The notes beneath the pieces are model-generated. The model was given only the letters and a program-made list of their open reading frames with translations, made no database searches and had not been told where the DNA came from. From Actinocorallia herbida (GTDB taxonomy: Bacteria > Actinomycetota > Actinomycetes > Streptosporangiales > Streptosporangiaceae), in the NCBI RefSeq assembly GCF_003751225.1, contig NZ_RJKE01000001.1, forward strand, positions 2,852,001-2,916,000: a stretch of 64,000 nucleotides of DNA. Direction: 5' to 3'. Positions 56,743 through 64,000 of the stretch are shown piece by piece; position 1 is the stretch's first letter; each line of letters opens with the position of its first letter. Both the position numbers and the translations under genes were made by a program.

Positions 56743-57449
56743 CAGAGGCCGCCTCGGCTCGTCGTCTCGGTCGCGGATCGGATCAGTTGCGCGCGTTCGT
56801 CGTCGATCAGCGCGGCCTGGTCGGGCAGCGCCGTCTCCCGGTAGGAGAGCAGGTCCCACCACAGCGGGACGGTCTTGTACCGTTCGTCCGGGTACGGCAC
56901 CGGCGACACGTTCGCCGCGACCTCCGCGCCCGCGTCCAGGTACCGGGTGAGGGAGTGGTCGGAGGAGGTCAGCAGGCTGTAGCGGACGCCGTGCAGCCAG
57001 GCCCCGTGCGCCATGCAGCGGGACAGGGCCGCGCTCAGCCCGGGCAGCCGTCTGCCCCGGTCGGTCCAGCCCGCCTTGAGCTCCACGATTCCGTCGGCGA
57101 AGCGGGCGGCGAGCGCGTCGCGGAACTCCTGCTCGCCGGGCCGCCCGGCCCACGCCCGCAGCGCGTGCACGTCGTCGAGCCGCCGGTACGGCCAGAGGAC
57201 CCTCGCGCCTCCCACCACCTCGCCTCGCGGGTCCATGGCCACGGCGAAGTACGACGTCGTCCGGCCGTCGCGCACCCCCGGATACTCCACGGCGGCCTCC
57301 ACCCCGAAGGACCGGTATGCCGCCAGGACACCGGCCAGGCAGCGTTCCCACAGTTCCGGCCAGGCCGCGGGCTCCCCGAAGCGGAACACGCATCCGCTCA
57401 CCGCGTCCTGGAACTCGGCCGCTCTTCCGACGCCGAAGCGCCCGTCCAT
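56742..57449 (-). CDS. GNAT/N-acyl-amino-acid-synthase-like protein
   Basis: 235 residues from ATG 57449 behind AGGGAG. The middle part looks like an acyltransferase of the GNAT or autoinducer-synthase fold: TTSYFAVAMDPRGEVVGGAR (about 75-94) resembles the strand-turn-strand in which these enzymes hold the acyl-CoA, then VLWPYRRLDDVHALRAWAG, GIVELKAGWTDRGRRLPGLS (about 130). I cannot place it in a named family with certainty. Translation is coupled to the ThiF-nitroreductase gene, which suggests that the two act on one product, perhaps an acylated amino-acid-like metabolite. Divergent from the MFS exporter across 239 bp. Confidence 0.6.
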   Translation of the reverse strand: MDGRFGVGRAAEFQDAVSGCVFRFGEPAAWPELWERCLAGVLAAYRSFGVEAAVEYPGVRDGRTTSYFAVAMDPRGEVVGGARVLWPYRRLDDVHALRAWAGRPGEQEFRDALAARFADGIVELKAGWTDRGRRLPGLSAALSRCMAHGAWLHGVRYSLLTSSDHSLTRYLDAGAEVAANVSPVPYPDERYKTVPLWWDLLSYRETALPDQAALIDDERAQLIRSATETTSRGGL

Positions 57450-57688
57450 GCAGACTCCCTGAGAGTGCGGATTCCCCAAAGCAAGCGCCCGTTCTCCTGT
57501 CTTCCTACGTGGCGCAAGTTGCGATCGCGGGGCGAACGAAAGTCGGCGCCATGAACGACTCCGGGTGGTCGCGGCAAGGGGATCCGGGGCCGGGGCTAGA
57601 AAAGGGAGGGTCCCTCAGGTTAAGGTTCCGAGGCATAAGGTGAGGGTGCCTCATCCTCGTGTCGCAGGGCTGTGGAATCGGAGGGTCG
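57450..57688. promoter_or_regulatory. Divergent promoter region GNAT-like / MFS exporter
   Basis: 239 bp. TGAGGGTGCCTCA at 57641-57653 is a palindrome (arms TGAGG/CCTCA), with a further CCTCA copy at 57613-57617 and TAAGGT repeats between, so this patch upstream of the exporter is a candidate repressor site. SD GGAGGG lies before ATG 57689. Nothing else is recognised. Confidence 0.45.
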
Positions 57689-59113
57689 ATGACCGCTGAG
57701 AGTGCTACCGACAGGGCGGGTGAGCCCCGCACGAGCGCGTGGGCACTGGCCCTCACCGCGATCGTCGGCGCGGAGTTCCTGCTGCAACTCGACGGCACCG
57801 TCGTGAACGTTGCGCTGCCGACCCTGCAATCCGATCTCGGCGTCGCCGTCGCCGAGGGCACGTGGGTGCCCAACGCCTTCTTCCTCGCCTTCGGCGGCCT
57901 GCTCCTGTTCGCCGGACGGCTCGGCGACGTGCTCGGGCACCGCCGCGTCTTCCTCACCGGCATCGGCCTCGTCGTCGCGGCCTCCCTCATCGCCGGACTC
58001 GCGCCCGCCTTCGAGGTGCTGCTCATCGGGCGCGTCCTGCAGGGCGCGGGCGCCGCGCTGGCCGGGCCGACCGGCCTCGCCCTGCTCGCCCAGGTCTCGG
58101 CCGACGACCGCAGGGAGCGGGCCTTCGGCCTGTACTCGACGGTCACCGGCCTCGGCGCCTCGGCCGGCCTGATCCTCGGCGGCCTGCTCACCTGGGCGGG
58201 GGACTGGCGCTGGAGCCTGCTGGTGAACGTGCCGCTCGGTCTCGCCCTGATCGCCGTCGCCGTGCGCGCGCTCGGCCTCCGCGACCCGCGGACCCGGACC
58301 CGTCCGCTCGGCCTGACCAGCGCCGTGCTGGTGACCGCGACGGTCGGCGCCGCCGTCTACGGCCTCGTGCACGCGGCGGAGGCGGGCTGGACGGACCCGT
58401 GGACGATCGCGGCGCTCACCGCGGCGGCGGTCCTCGCCGCGCTGCTCGTGTTCTCCGACGCGCGCTCTCCGGAGCCCCTGCTCCCGCTGCGCGTCTTCGC
58501 CTCCCGCGAGCGCGCGGGCGCGGTGCTCGGCCTGCTGCTGCTCGCCGCCGTCCTCACGGGCTTCCTGGTCTACCTCGTCCAGTACCTCCAGACCGTGCTC
58601 GGCCTGGACGCCCTCCGCAGCGGCCTCGCCGTCCTCCCCTTCGGCCTCGCCCTCCTGGTCGGCACCCAGTTCCTCACCCGGCGCCTCAGCGGCATCGACC
58701 TGCGCGTCCGCGGCGTCGTCGGCCTGCTCCCCGTCCTCGCCGGCGTCGGCCGGCTCACCGCACTCGACGGCGACAGCACCTACCTCACCGGGATCCTCGC
58801 CCCGATCATCCTCATCGGCCTGGGCGTCGGCGTCGCCATCATCCCCTTCAACATGATCGTCCTCACCACGGCCCCCGCCGAGTACGCGGGCGTCGCCGCG
58901 GGCCTCCTCCAAACCGCCCTCACCATCGGCGGCTCCCTAGGTCTGGCCCTCCTGCTCGTGCCCTACGCCGGCCCGGGCGGCCCCGCCGAGAACATCTCCG
59001 CCGTGTTCACCGCGGCCTCCGCCCTGGTGCTCCTCGCCCTGCTCATCACCCTGCTCGCCTGGTTCGGCCCCCGCTCGCCGCGCACGAGACAGAGTGTCAG
59101 CGGGCGTTCGTAG
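57689..59113 (+). CDS. MFS drug exporter of the DHA2 (14-helix) type
   Basis: 474 residues from ATG 57689; GTG 57659 is possible but would lie in front of the SD. DHA2 features: motif D1 region QLDGTVVNVALPTLQSDLGV (about 28), WVPNAFFLAFGGLLLFAGRL (about 57), motif A GRLGDVLGHRRVFLTG (about 75), motif C-like LGASAGLILGGLLTW (about 163), and about 14 hydrophobic helices, the last near ALVLLALLITLLAWF. It is a proton antiporter at the inner membrane, likely exporting a toxic or self-made small molecule. It is divergent from the ThiF-NTR/GNAT pair and may export their product. Confidence 0.9.
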   Translation: MTAESATDRAGEPRTSAWALALTAIVGAEFLLQLDGTVVNVALPTLQSDLGVAVAEGTWVPNAFFLAFGGLLLFAGRLGDVLGHRRVFLTGIGLVVAASLIAGLAPAFEVLLIGRVLQGAGAALAGPTGLALLAQVSADDRRERAFGLYSTVTGLGASAGLILGGLLTWAGDWRWSLLVNVPLGLALIAVAVRALGLRDPRTRTRPLGLTSAVLVTATVGAAVYGLVHAAEAGWTDPWTIAALTAAAVLAALLVFSDARSPEPLLPLRVFASRERAGAVLGLLLLAAVLTGFLVYLVQYLQTVLGLDALRSGLAVLPFGLALLVGTQFLTRRLSGIDLRVRGVVGLLPVLAGVGRLTALDGDSTYLTGILAPIILIGLGVGVAIIPFNMIVLTTAPAEYAGVAAGLLQTALTIGGSLGLALLLVPYAGPGGPAENISAVFTAASALVLLALLITLLAWFGPRSPRTRQSVSGRS

Positions 59114-59353
59114 GCTGCCGGGGGATCTCCAGGCGCCCCGCGGTGTCCTCCGCGCGGTCGCCCGCGGGTACGCGACGGACGTCGTCCCGGTGTTCCGCAC
59201 GCTGTGGGAGGACTCGAACAGGGGTCCGGGGCGACGCGCCGCGCGGCCGGTCGCTCCGGTCCTGGACCAGGCGGAGGCCCGGCCCATCGCGGTCGGGGCG
59301 GTGCCGACCGGCACCGACGCGATGAAGGCCGGCGCGGTCGCGGCGCCGACGGG

Positions 59354-59956
59354 CTAGGAGGGCGGGAGGGTGATGCCTTCCAGGGCGAGGCGGAGCATGC
59401 GGGTGGAGCCGTCGTGGCCTGGGGCGGCGTTCTCGCGGATCCAGGCGGCGGCGGTGAGGAGGTCGAAGAGGTCGGTGGGGGTGAAGTCGGGGCGGACGGT
59501 CCCCGCGGTGTGGGCTCGGGTGAGGAGGCGGGCACCGCTTTCGTGCATGGCGGCGCACATGGCGTGGGAGGGGGTGCCCTCGTCGTACATGCTGCGGGAG
59601 AGGATGCCGACGAGGCCGCGGAAGACGCTGAAGTGGCGGACGGCGTGCGTCATCCACTCCTGGAGCGCCGGGAGGGGGTCTTCGGCCTCGGTGAGGCGGG
59701 TGGCCTCGGCGACGAGGGAGGCCAGGCCCTCGCGGGTCGCGGCCTCCACGAGGACGGCGCGGGTCGGGAAGTGGCGGTAGAGGGTGCCGATGGCGACGCC
59801 CGCGTGGGCCGCGATGTCCTCGAGGGACGCTTCGGAGCCGTCGGCCTCGAACGCGGCGCGGGCGGCGGCGAGGATCGCGTCGTAGTTGCGGGCGCCGTCC
59901 GCGCGCTTGGGGCGCCGGGCTATGTAGGGCGCCGCCTCCGCGGTGGATCCGGCCAT
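59354..59956 (-). CDS. TetR-family transcriptional regulator
   Basis: 200 residues, ATG 59956. HTH: RNYDAILAAARAAFEADG and LEDIAAHAGVAIGTLYRHFP (about 22-68), a typical TetR recognition helix. C-terminal domain (about 85-195) with ALQEWMTHAVRHFSVFRGLV and LLTAAAWIRENAAP, the layout of many drug-type repressors. The gene lies downstream of the minus-strand SDR-TauD operon and tail to tail with the MFS exporter. A 44-bp inverted repeat (59988-60031) directly upstream is its probable operator or the operon's terminator. Confidence 0.9.
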   Translation of the reverse strand: MAGSTAEAAPYIARRPKRADGARNYDAILAAARAAFEADGSEASLEDIAAHAGVAIGTLYRHFPTRAVLVEAATREGLASLVAEATRLTEAEDPLPALQEWMTHAVRHFSVFRGLVGILSRSMYDEGTPSHAMCAAMHESGARLLTRAHTAGTVRPDFTPTDLFDLLTAAAWIRENAAPGHDGSTRMLRLALEGITLPPS

Positions 59957-59987
59957 GGCGCCCCTCCCGTGCCGCCCGCCGGTGAAG

Positions 59988-60031
59988 GGTGAGACGCCCT
60001 CGGCGCGGGCGGAACCTGAGGGCGTCTCACC
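59988..60031. repeat. 44-bp inverted repeat upstream of TetR gene
   Basis: Perfect 14-bp arms: GGTGAGACGCCCTC (59988-60001) and GAGGGCGTCTCACC (60018-60031), 16-nt spacer. It sits between the stop of the CMD-like gene (60033) and the TetR start (59956). It may be a terminator stem for the operon or a two-half-site TetR operator; sequence alone does not decide. Confidence 0.7.
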
Positions 60032-60032
60032 A

Positions 60033-60650
60033 TCATAGGCGGCCGGGCAGGTGGGGGAGGAGTTCGGTCTCGGGCTGGACGCCGAAGGAGCGCAGCGCCA
60101 TGGCGAGGAGGCCGTAGGCGCCGACGGTGAAGACGAGGTCCATGAGCCCCTGGTCGTCGAACTCCGTGGCGAGGGCCGCCCAGGTGGCCGCCGAGACCTC
60201 GCCGTCGGCGAGGAGCTCGTCGGCGGCGGCGAGCAGCGCGCGGTCGGTGGCCGCCCACTCGGACGAGCCCGGATCGTCGGCGACCCGGGCGATCTCCTCG
60301 GGGGAGAGGCCCGCGCGGGCGCCGAGGACGGCGTGCTGCGCCCATTCGTACGCGCAGTCGCGCAGGTGCGCGACCCGAAGCACGAGCAGTTCCCGCTGCC
60401 GGGGGCTGAGCGCCGAGCCGTTCAGGAGATGGCCGTTGAAGGTGAGGTAGGCCTTGGCCAGGGACGGGTGGCGGGCGAAGGTGCCGAGGAGGTTCGATCC
60501 CGGCTGGCGGCCCTCGGCCGGGCTGCCGGCGTGCACCGCGGACTGGAACCCCGCGACGAACTCGGACATCTCCGCCGACCACTCGGCCCGGGGCACGGGC
60601 GGGATCCGGGTCTCCCCGGTCCCGCCCTCCGGAATATCGGCACAGGTCAT
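60033..60650 (-). CDS. Carboxymuconolactone-decarboxylase/AhpD-like protein
   Basis: 205 residues from ATG 60650, overlapping the SDR stop (ATGA). The CMD fold is marked by LLGTFARHPSLAKAYLTFNG (about 53), LSPRQRELLVLRVAHLRDCA (about 80) and AYEWAQHAVLGARAGLSPEE (about 99). The AhpD redox motif E-x-x-C-x-x-C-x-x-x-H is reduced to D-C-x3-W-x2-H with one cysteine, so a peroxidase role is unlikely. It ends with FTVGAYGLLAMALRSFGVQP. CMD-like proteins of this length accompany aromatic and ring-cleavage pathways as decarboxylases or lactone-handling enzymes. Last enzyme gene in its operon. Confidence 0.85.
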   Translation of the reverse strand: MTCADIPEGGTGETRIPPVPRAEWSAEMSEFVAGFQSAVHAGSPAEGRQPGSNLLGTFARHPSLAKAYLTFNGHLLNGSALSPRQRELLVLRVAHLRDCAYEWAQHAVLGARAGLSPEEIARVADDPGSSEWAATDRALLAAADELLADGEVSAATWAALATEFDDQGLMDLVFTVGAYGLLAMALRSFGVQPETELLPHLPGRL

Positions 60651-61390
60651 ATGTTGCGCCCTCCGTTGACGCCGATGATCTGGCCCGTGATGTAGGAGGC
60701 GTCCTCGCTCACCAGGAACGCGCAGGTCGCGGCGACGTCCTCGGGCCGGCCGACCCTGCCGACCGGGGTCTCCGCGATCTCGTCCTCCAGGGCGAAGAGG
60801 CCCTGGGCGACGGTCGCGCGCAGCATCGGCGAGTCGATGAAGCCGGGCGGGACGGTGTTCACCGTGATCCCCTTGCCCGCGAACTCCCGCGCGAGGACCT
60901 TGGTGAGCCCGACGACGCCCGACTTGGCCGAGACGTACCCGGCCATCGCGGGCGCCCCGCTGTGCACGCTGGACGACGAGATCGTGACGATCCGCCCCCA
61001 GCCCTCCTCGACCATGTCGGGGAGGACCGCCTGGCAGCAGTCGAACGTCCCGGTGAGGTTCACCGCGAGCGTCCGCTGCCAGTCCTCGGCCGTGATGGTG
61101 AGGAACGGGTGGATCGGGGCCGCCCCGGCGCTGGTCACCAGGATCACCGGACGGCCCAGCCGGGTCCGCGTGTCGGCCACCGCCGCGTCGATCGCGGCCC
61201 GGTCGGTGACGTCCACGGCGAGCCCGATCGCGGTCCCGCCCTCCTTCTCGATCTCCGCGGCCGCCGTCTCGGCGGCTTCCCCGTCGAGATCGAGCAGCGC
61301 GACCCGTGTCCCGTCGGCGGCCAGCCGCCGCCCGACGGCGGCCCCGATCCCGGACCCGCCGCCCGTGACGATCGCCGTGCGCTCGCTCAC
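60647..61390 (-). CDS. Short-chain dehydrogenase/reductase (classical SDR)
   Basis: 247 residues, GTG 61390 overlapping the TauD-type gene's stop (GTGA). Cofactor motif AIVTGGGSGIGAAVGRRLAA (about 6), LDLDGEA acidic residue preferring NAD, N-A-A-G replaced by VTSAGAAP (about 83), catalytic IVTISSSSVHSGAPAMAGYV then SAKSG (about 138-157) giving Ser-Tyr-Lys, and PPGFIDSPML (about 182). It oxidises or reduces a hydroxyl/keto group. It probably handles the hydroxylated product of the TauD-type enzyme encoded directly upstream. Confidence 0.93.
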   Translation of the reverse strand: MSERTAIVTGGGSGIGAAVGRRLAADGTRVALLDLDGEAAETAAAEIEKEGGTAIGLAVDVTDRAAIDAAVADTRTRLGRPVILVTSAGAAPIHPFLTITAEDWQRTLAVNLTGTFDCCQAVLPDMVEEGWGRIVTISSSSVHSGAPAMAGYVSAKSGVVGLTKVLAREFAGKGITVNTVPPGFIDSPMLRATVAQGLFALEDEIAETPVGRVGRPEDVAATCAFLVSEDASYITGQIIGVNGGRNI

Positions 61391-62214
61391 GCGATCTCCT
61401 CGTCGCCGACGAGGGTCGTGCGGTGCATCCGGCGCGGCTCGGTCCGGTCGAACGCGCAGGCCCGGTGGACGAGCCCGCGGTTGTCCCAGATGACCATGTC
61501 GCCGACCGTCCAGGTGTGCCGCAGGATCCGGTCCGGCGCGGTCGCCCGCGCCTCGAGGTCGGCCAGCAGCGCCCGGCCTTCCTCGAGGTCCATCCCGGCG
61601 ATGTGCGACGCGGTCGCGCCGAACACCACCGACCTGCGGCCCGTCCGGTGCTCCCACACGAGCGGGTGCTCCCGGACGGTCCGCGAAGCCCATTCCGCGA
61701 TCTGCGCGGGCGTCGGGTCGGGGTAGGTGAGCCGCTGGATCGCCTCGAAGGTGTGCACGACGCGCAGGTCGGCGAACCGTGCCTGCTCCGCCTCGGTGAG
61801 CATGTCGTAGGCCGCGTAGGTGCTCGCGAACTCCGTCTCACCGCCCACCCGGGCCGTCACCCGCGCGCTGAGGATGGACGCCTTGGCGGGGATGTCGTCC
61901 AGGGCCCCGTCGATGTGCCAGTAGTCGTTGCTGGCGAAGTACTCGACGTTCGGATTGCCGGGGTCGAAGCTGATCTCCATGACGTCCGGGTTGGCGTACT
62001 TCGGGAACTGGACGAGGTCGCCCAGTCTCCGGCAGAACGCCACCTGTGCGGCGTCGTCCACGTGCAGTTCCCGGAAGAGGAGCACCCCGTGCTCCTCCAG
62101 CGCCTCCAGGCACGCCTCTGGCAGATCCTCGTCACCGAGCAGTCTGTCCAGATCGACGTCCAGGACCTCGGCGCCCACATGCTCGCTCAGTCTCCGCGTG
62201 GCGATCGCGCCCAT
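61387..62214 (-). CDS. TauD/TfdA-family Fe(II)/2-oxoglutarate dioxygenase
   Basis: 275 residues, ATG 62214 with GAAAGGAACGAG upstream. Jelly-roll dioxygenase with the iron triad: first His and Asp in YWHIDGALDDIPAKASIL (about 97, H-x-D), distal His in WDNRGLVHRACAFDRTE (about 250), and the 2-oxoglutarate Arg in RRMHRTTLVG (about 263). Typical N-terminal GVLLFRELHVDDAAQVAFCR. It hydroxylates a carboxylate or sulfonate next to the acid group, releasing CO2 and succinate. With ThDP-lyase and aldehyde dehydrogenase genes on the same strand it could start an alpha-oxidation-like shortening. The substrate is not predictable. Confidence 0.92.
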   Translation of the reverse strand: MGAIATRRLSEHVGAEVLDVDLDRLLGDEDLPEACLEALEEHGVLLFRELHVDDAAQVAFCRRLGDLVQFPKYANPDVMEISFDPGNPNVEYFASNDYWHIDGALDDIPAKASILSARVTARVGGETEFASTYAAYDMLTEAEQARFADLRVVHTFEAIQRLTYPDPTPAQIAEWASRTVREHPLVWEHRTGRRSVVFGATASHIAGMDLEEGRALLADLEARATAPDRILRHTWTVGDMVIWDNRGLVHRACAFDRTEPRRMHRTTLVGDEEIA

Positions 62215-62240
62215 CTCGTTCCTTTCTCCAGGTGGGGCCG

Positions 62241-63677
62241 CTAGGAGGCGGCGTCGTCCGGCGCGTAGCCGAGGATGCCCTTGACCTCCAGGTACTCCTG
62301 GAAGCCGAAGTCGCCCCATTCGCGGCCGTTGCCGCTCTTCTTGTAGCCGCCGAACGGGCAGCCGAAGTCGAAGCCGTCGTTGATGTTGACCCAGCCCGCG
62401 CGGATGCGCCGGGCCAGGGAACGCGCGGTGTCCAGGTCCTCGCCGTTGACGTACGCGGCGAGCCCGTACTCGGTGTCGTTGGCGATCTCGACGGCCTGGT
62501 CGAGGTCGGCGTAGCCGAGGATCACCAGGACGGGGCCGAAGATCTCCTCGCGGGCGATCGCCATCTCCGAGGTGACGTTCGCGAAGACCGTCGGCTTCAC
62601 GTAGAAGCCGCGCTCCAGCCCGTCGGGCCGGCCGGTGCCGCCCGCGACGAGCGTCGCGCCCTCGTCGATGCCCTTCTGGATGAGCGCCTGGATGTGGTCG
62701 AACTGCGATCCGGCGACGACCGGGCCGATCGTGAAGTCGCCGTGCGGGTCGCCGACCGTGACGGTCGCGGCGGTCTCCTTCGCGATCGCGATAGCCTCGG
62801 CCATCCGCGCGGCGGGCACCAGCATCCGGGCGGGCGCGCTGCACGTCTGCCCCGAGTTGCCCATCATCGCCCCGACGCCCCCGGCGACGTTCGCCGCGAA
62901 GGAGGCGTCGTCGAGGACGATGTTCGGGCCCTTGCCGCCCAGCTCCTGCGTCACCCGCTTGACGGTCGGGGCCGCGTTCCGCGCGATCTCGATGCCGGCC
63001 CGGGTCGAGCCGGTGAACGACACCATGTCCACGTCGGGGTGGGCCGACAGCGGGACGCCGACGCCCAGGCCGTCGCCCTGCACGAGGTTGAAGACGCCGG
63101 CCGGGACGCCCGCGGCGTCCAGGATCTCGGCGAAGATCTGCCCGGTGAACGGCGAGCGCTCCGACGGCTTGAGCACCACGGTGTTGCCGGTCGCGAGGGC
63201 CGGGAAGAGCTTCACCGCGATCTGGTTCATCGGCCAGTTCCACGGGGTGATGAGCCCGCAGACCCCGATCGGCTCCTTGACGACGAGCGTCGGGCCGCGC
63301 TGCTCCTCGAAGGAGAACTCCTCGAGCAGTTCGATCGCCTTGACCAGGTGGCCCGCCGCGAGCTGCACCTGGAAGCCGTTGGCGAGGGAGGCGGGCGCGC
63401 CCATCTCCTCGGTGAGGGCGGCGCCGAGGTCGGCGGAGCGCTTGCCGTAGACGTCGAGGACGCTCTGGAGCAGCGCGATCCGCGCGGCCACGGTCGTCGC
63501 CGACCAGGCCGGGAGCGCGGCGCGCGCGGCGGAGACGGCCCGGTCGACGTCGGTCGCGTTCCCCGCCGCGACCTTCCCCGCGACCTCCTCGGTCGCCGGG
63601 TCGATCACGTCGAACGTGGTGTCCGAGGCCGGGTCGACCCACTGACCGCCGATGTAGAACTTCAGGTACTCACGCAT
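62241..63677 (-). CDS. Aldehyde dehydrogenase
   Basis: 478-residue NAD(P)-dependent aldehyde dehydrogenase from ATG 63677. Motifs: GLITPWNWPMNQIAVKLFPA (about 140), SFTGSTRAGIEIARNAAPTV (about 222), general base in TQELGGKGPNIVLDDAS (about 245), nucleophilic Cys in MMGNSGQTCSAPARMLVPAA (about 276) and FGPVLVILGYADLDQAVEIA (about 375). C-terminal FGGYKKSGNGREWGDFG. It oxidises an aldehyde to acid, probably the aldehyde set free by the neighbouring ThDP-dependent enzyme. Confidence 0.93.
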   Translation of the reverse strand: MREYLKFYIGGQWVDPASDTTFDVIDPATEEVAGKVAAGNATDVDRAVSAARAALPAWSATTVAARIALLQSVLDVYGKRSADLGAALTEEMGAPASLANGFQVQLAAGHLVKAIELLEEFSFEEQRGPTLVVKEPIGVCGLITPWNWPMNQIAVKLFPALATGNTVVLKPSERSPFTGQIFAEILDAAGVPAGVFNLVQGDGLGVGVPLSAHPDVDMVSFTGSTRAGIEIARNAAPTVKRVTQELGGKGPNIVLDDASFAANVAGGVGAMMGNSGQTCSAPARMLVPAARMAEAIAIAKETAATVTVGDPHGDFTIGPVVAGSQFDHIQALIQKGIDEGATLVAGGTGRPDGLERGFYVKPTVFANVTSEMAIAREEIFGPVLVILGYADLDQAVEIANDTEYGLAAYVNGEDLDTARSLARRIRAGWVNINDGFDFGCPFGGYKKSGNGREWGDFGFQEYLEVKGILGYAPDDAAS

Positions 63678-63707
63678 GGTCTGTCCTTCTCGTCGTCATC
63701 GGGGAGG

Positions 63708-64000
63708 TCACTGGGTGCCTTCGGCGTACCAGGTGCGGAACTCGTCGTAGCTGGGCATCTCCTCGGAGTTCGCCTTCGGGTCGACCGCGACGTGGATCAC
63801 CGCGGTCTTCCCGCTGGCGTACGCGCGCTTGATCGCGGGCGCGATGTCCTCGTCCCGCTCGACGTACTCGCCGTAGCAGCCGAAGCCCTCGGCGACCTTG
63901 TCCAGCCGGGTCGCGGTGCTCCAGTGCGTCCCCGTCTCCAGGGAGCCCTGGCCGAAGGTCCGCTTGTAGACGCCGACCTCGAGGCCCCACGCGTAGTCCA
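63708..64000 (-). CDS. ThDP-dependent enzyme (acetolactate-synthase-like), C-terminal fragment at window edge
   Basis: The last 96 residues of a larger protein that begins beyond the window; stop at 63708-63710. The visible part is the end of the pyrophosphate-binding domain of acetolactate-synthase/decarboxylase-type enzymes: WSTATRLDKVAEGFGCYGEY, VERDEDIAPAIKRAYASGKT, AVIHVAVDPKANSEEMPSYD. The D-x-x-x-V-A-x-x-F-G-x-x-G and VDP elements fix the family, but not the reaction. Candidates are 2-oxoacid decarboxylase, 2-hydroxyacyl-CoA lyase or carboligase. First visible gene of the minus-strand operon with ALDH, TauD-type, SDR and CMD-like genes. Confidence 0.8.
   Translation of the reverse strand, partial: DYAWGLEVGVYKRTFGQGSLETGTHWSTATRLDKVAEGFGCYGEYVERDEDIAPAIKRAYASGKTAVIHVAVDPKANSEEMPSYDEFRTWYAEGTQ

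Noticed and set aside
57613-57653. Iron-box-like TAAGGT repeats before the MFS gene
   Set aside because: They do not form the TTAGGTTAG-type palindrome of IdeR/DmdR boxes. Only the TGAGG/CCTCA palindrome was kept as a generic site.
59114-59353. Possible small gene (59094-59357) between the MFS and TetR genes
   Set aside because: No SD, overlaps the MFS end, low-complexity translation and no recognised motif on either strand. The 240-bp gap appears to be intergenic.
1-64000. CRISPR array, insertion sequence, integrase or phage genes
   Set aside because: No regularly spaced repeats, transposase or integrase motifs, or att-like direct repeats were seen while reading the window.

Overview
The window is about 64 kb of very GC-rich DNA with dense coding, GTG/ATG starts that overlap the previous stop by 1-4 nt, FadE/FadD/crotonase paralogues, Tat and lipoprotein exports, and FCD-GntR, TetR and LAL regulators. 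This points to a filamentous actinomycete, plausibly Thermomonosporaceae or a Frankia-like relative. The taxon is inference; there is no rRNA or other marker gene here. I see no tRNA, CRISPR array, insertion sequence or phage gene.

The first two thirds (1-41.3 kb) are a catabolic island for CoA-activated substrates. It holds six AMP-forming acyl-CoA ligases, six acyl-CoA dehydrogenases (two as adjacent FadE pairs), three crotonase-fold proteins, three thioesterases, three TIM-barrel amidohydrolases, two P450s, and one Tat-exported GMC oxidase that resembles class I cholesterol oxidase. Layout: (A) 1-4.7 kb, FadE, thioesterase and two tandem ligases. (B) 6.9-14.5 kb on the minus strand, FadE pair, crotonase, amidohydrolase, crotonase, ligase, amidohydrolase, with a GntR gene and a broken HEPN-type gene further on. 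(C) 14.8-19.8 kb, thioesterase, P450-ligase pair and divergent TetR-thioesterase. (D) 20.0-31.0 kb on the plus strand, TetR, amidohydrolase, FadE pair, crotonase, beta-hydroxyacid dehydrogenase, aldehyde dehydrogenase, P450, an unknown gene and a ligase. Modules B and D are paralogous in content. (E) 31.0-34.0 kb, a formate/nitrite-type channel and the secreted sterol-oxidase-like enzyme. (F) 34.2-41.3 kb, GntR and ligase divergent from CaiB-type CoA transferase, FadE, CitE-like lyase and CoA transferase.

From 41.4 to 45.6 kb lie a large LAL (LuxR) regulator, a universal stress protein and an alpha/beta hydrolase behind a 28-bp palindrome. From 45.9 to 54.5 kb is a coherent aromatic-acid module. 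It encodes a VOC-type extradiol dioxygenase plus GalD-, GalB- and GalC-like enzymes, which in known pathways convert 4-oxalomesaconate to pyruvate and oxaloacetate. It also has a 6PGDH-like dehydrogenase, a GntR regulator and a NitT/TauT-type ABC importer. Three near-identical sites containing GTTGACAA or GTCGACAA lie upstream of the catabolic operon, the regulator and the transporter, which suggests one GntR regulon.

The right end (54.6-64.0 kb) carries an Rv1355c-like ThiF-nitroreductase fusion coupled to a GNAT-like gene, an MFS exporter, a TetR gene, and a minus-strand operon of ThDP enzyme (cut by the window edge), aldehyde dehydrogenase, TauD-type dioxygenase, SDR and carboxymuconolactone-decarboxylase-like protein.
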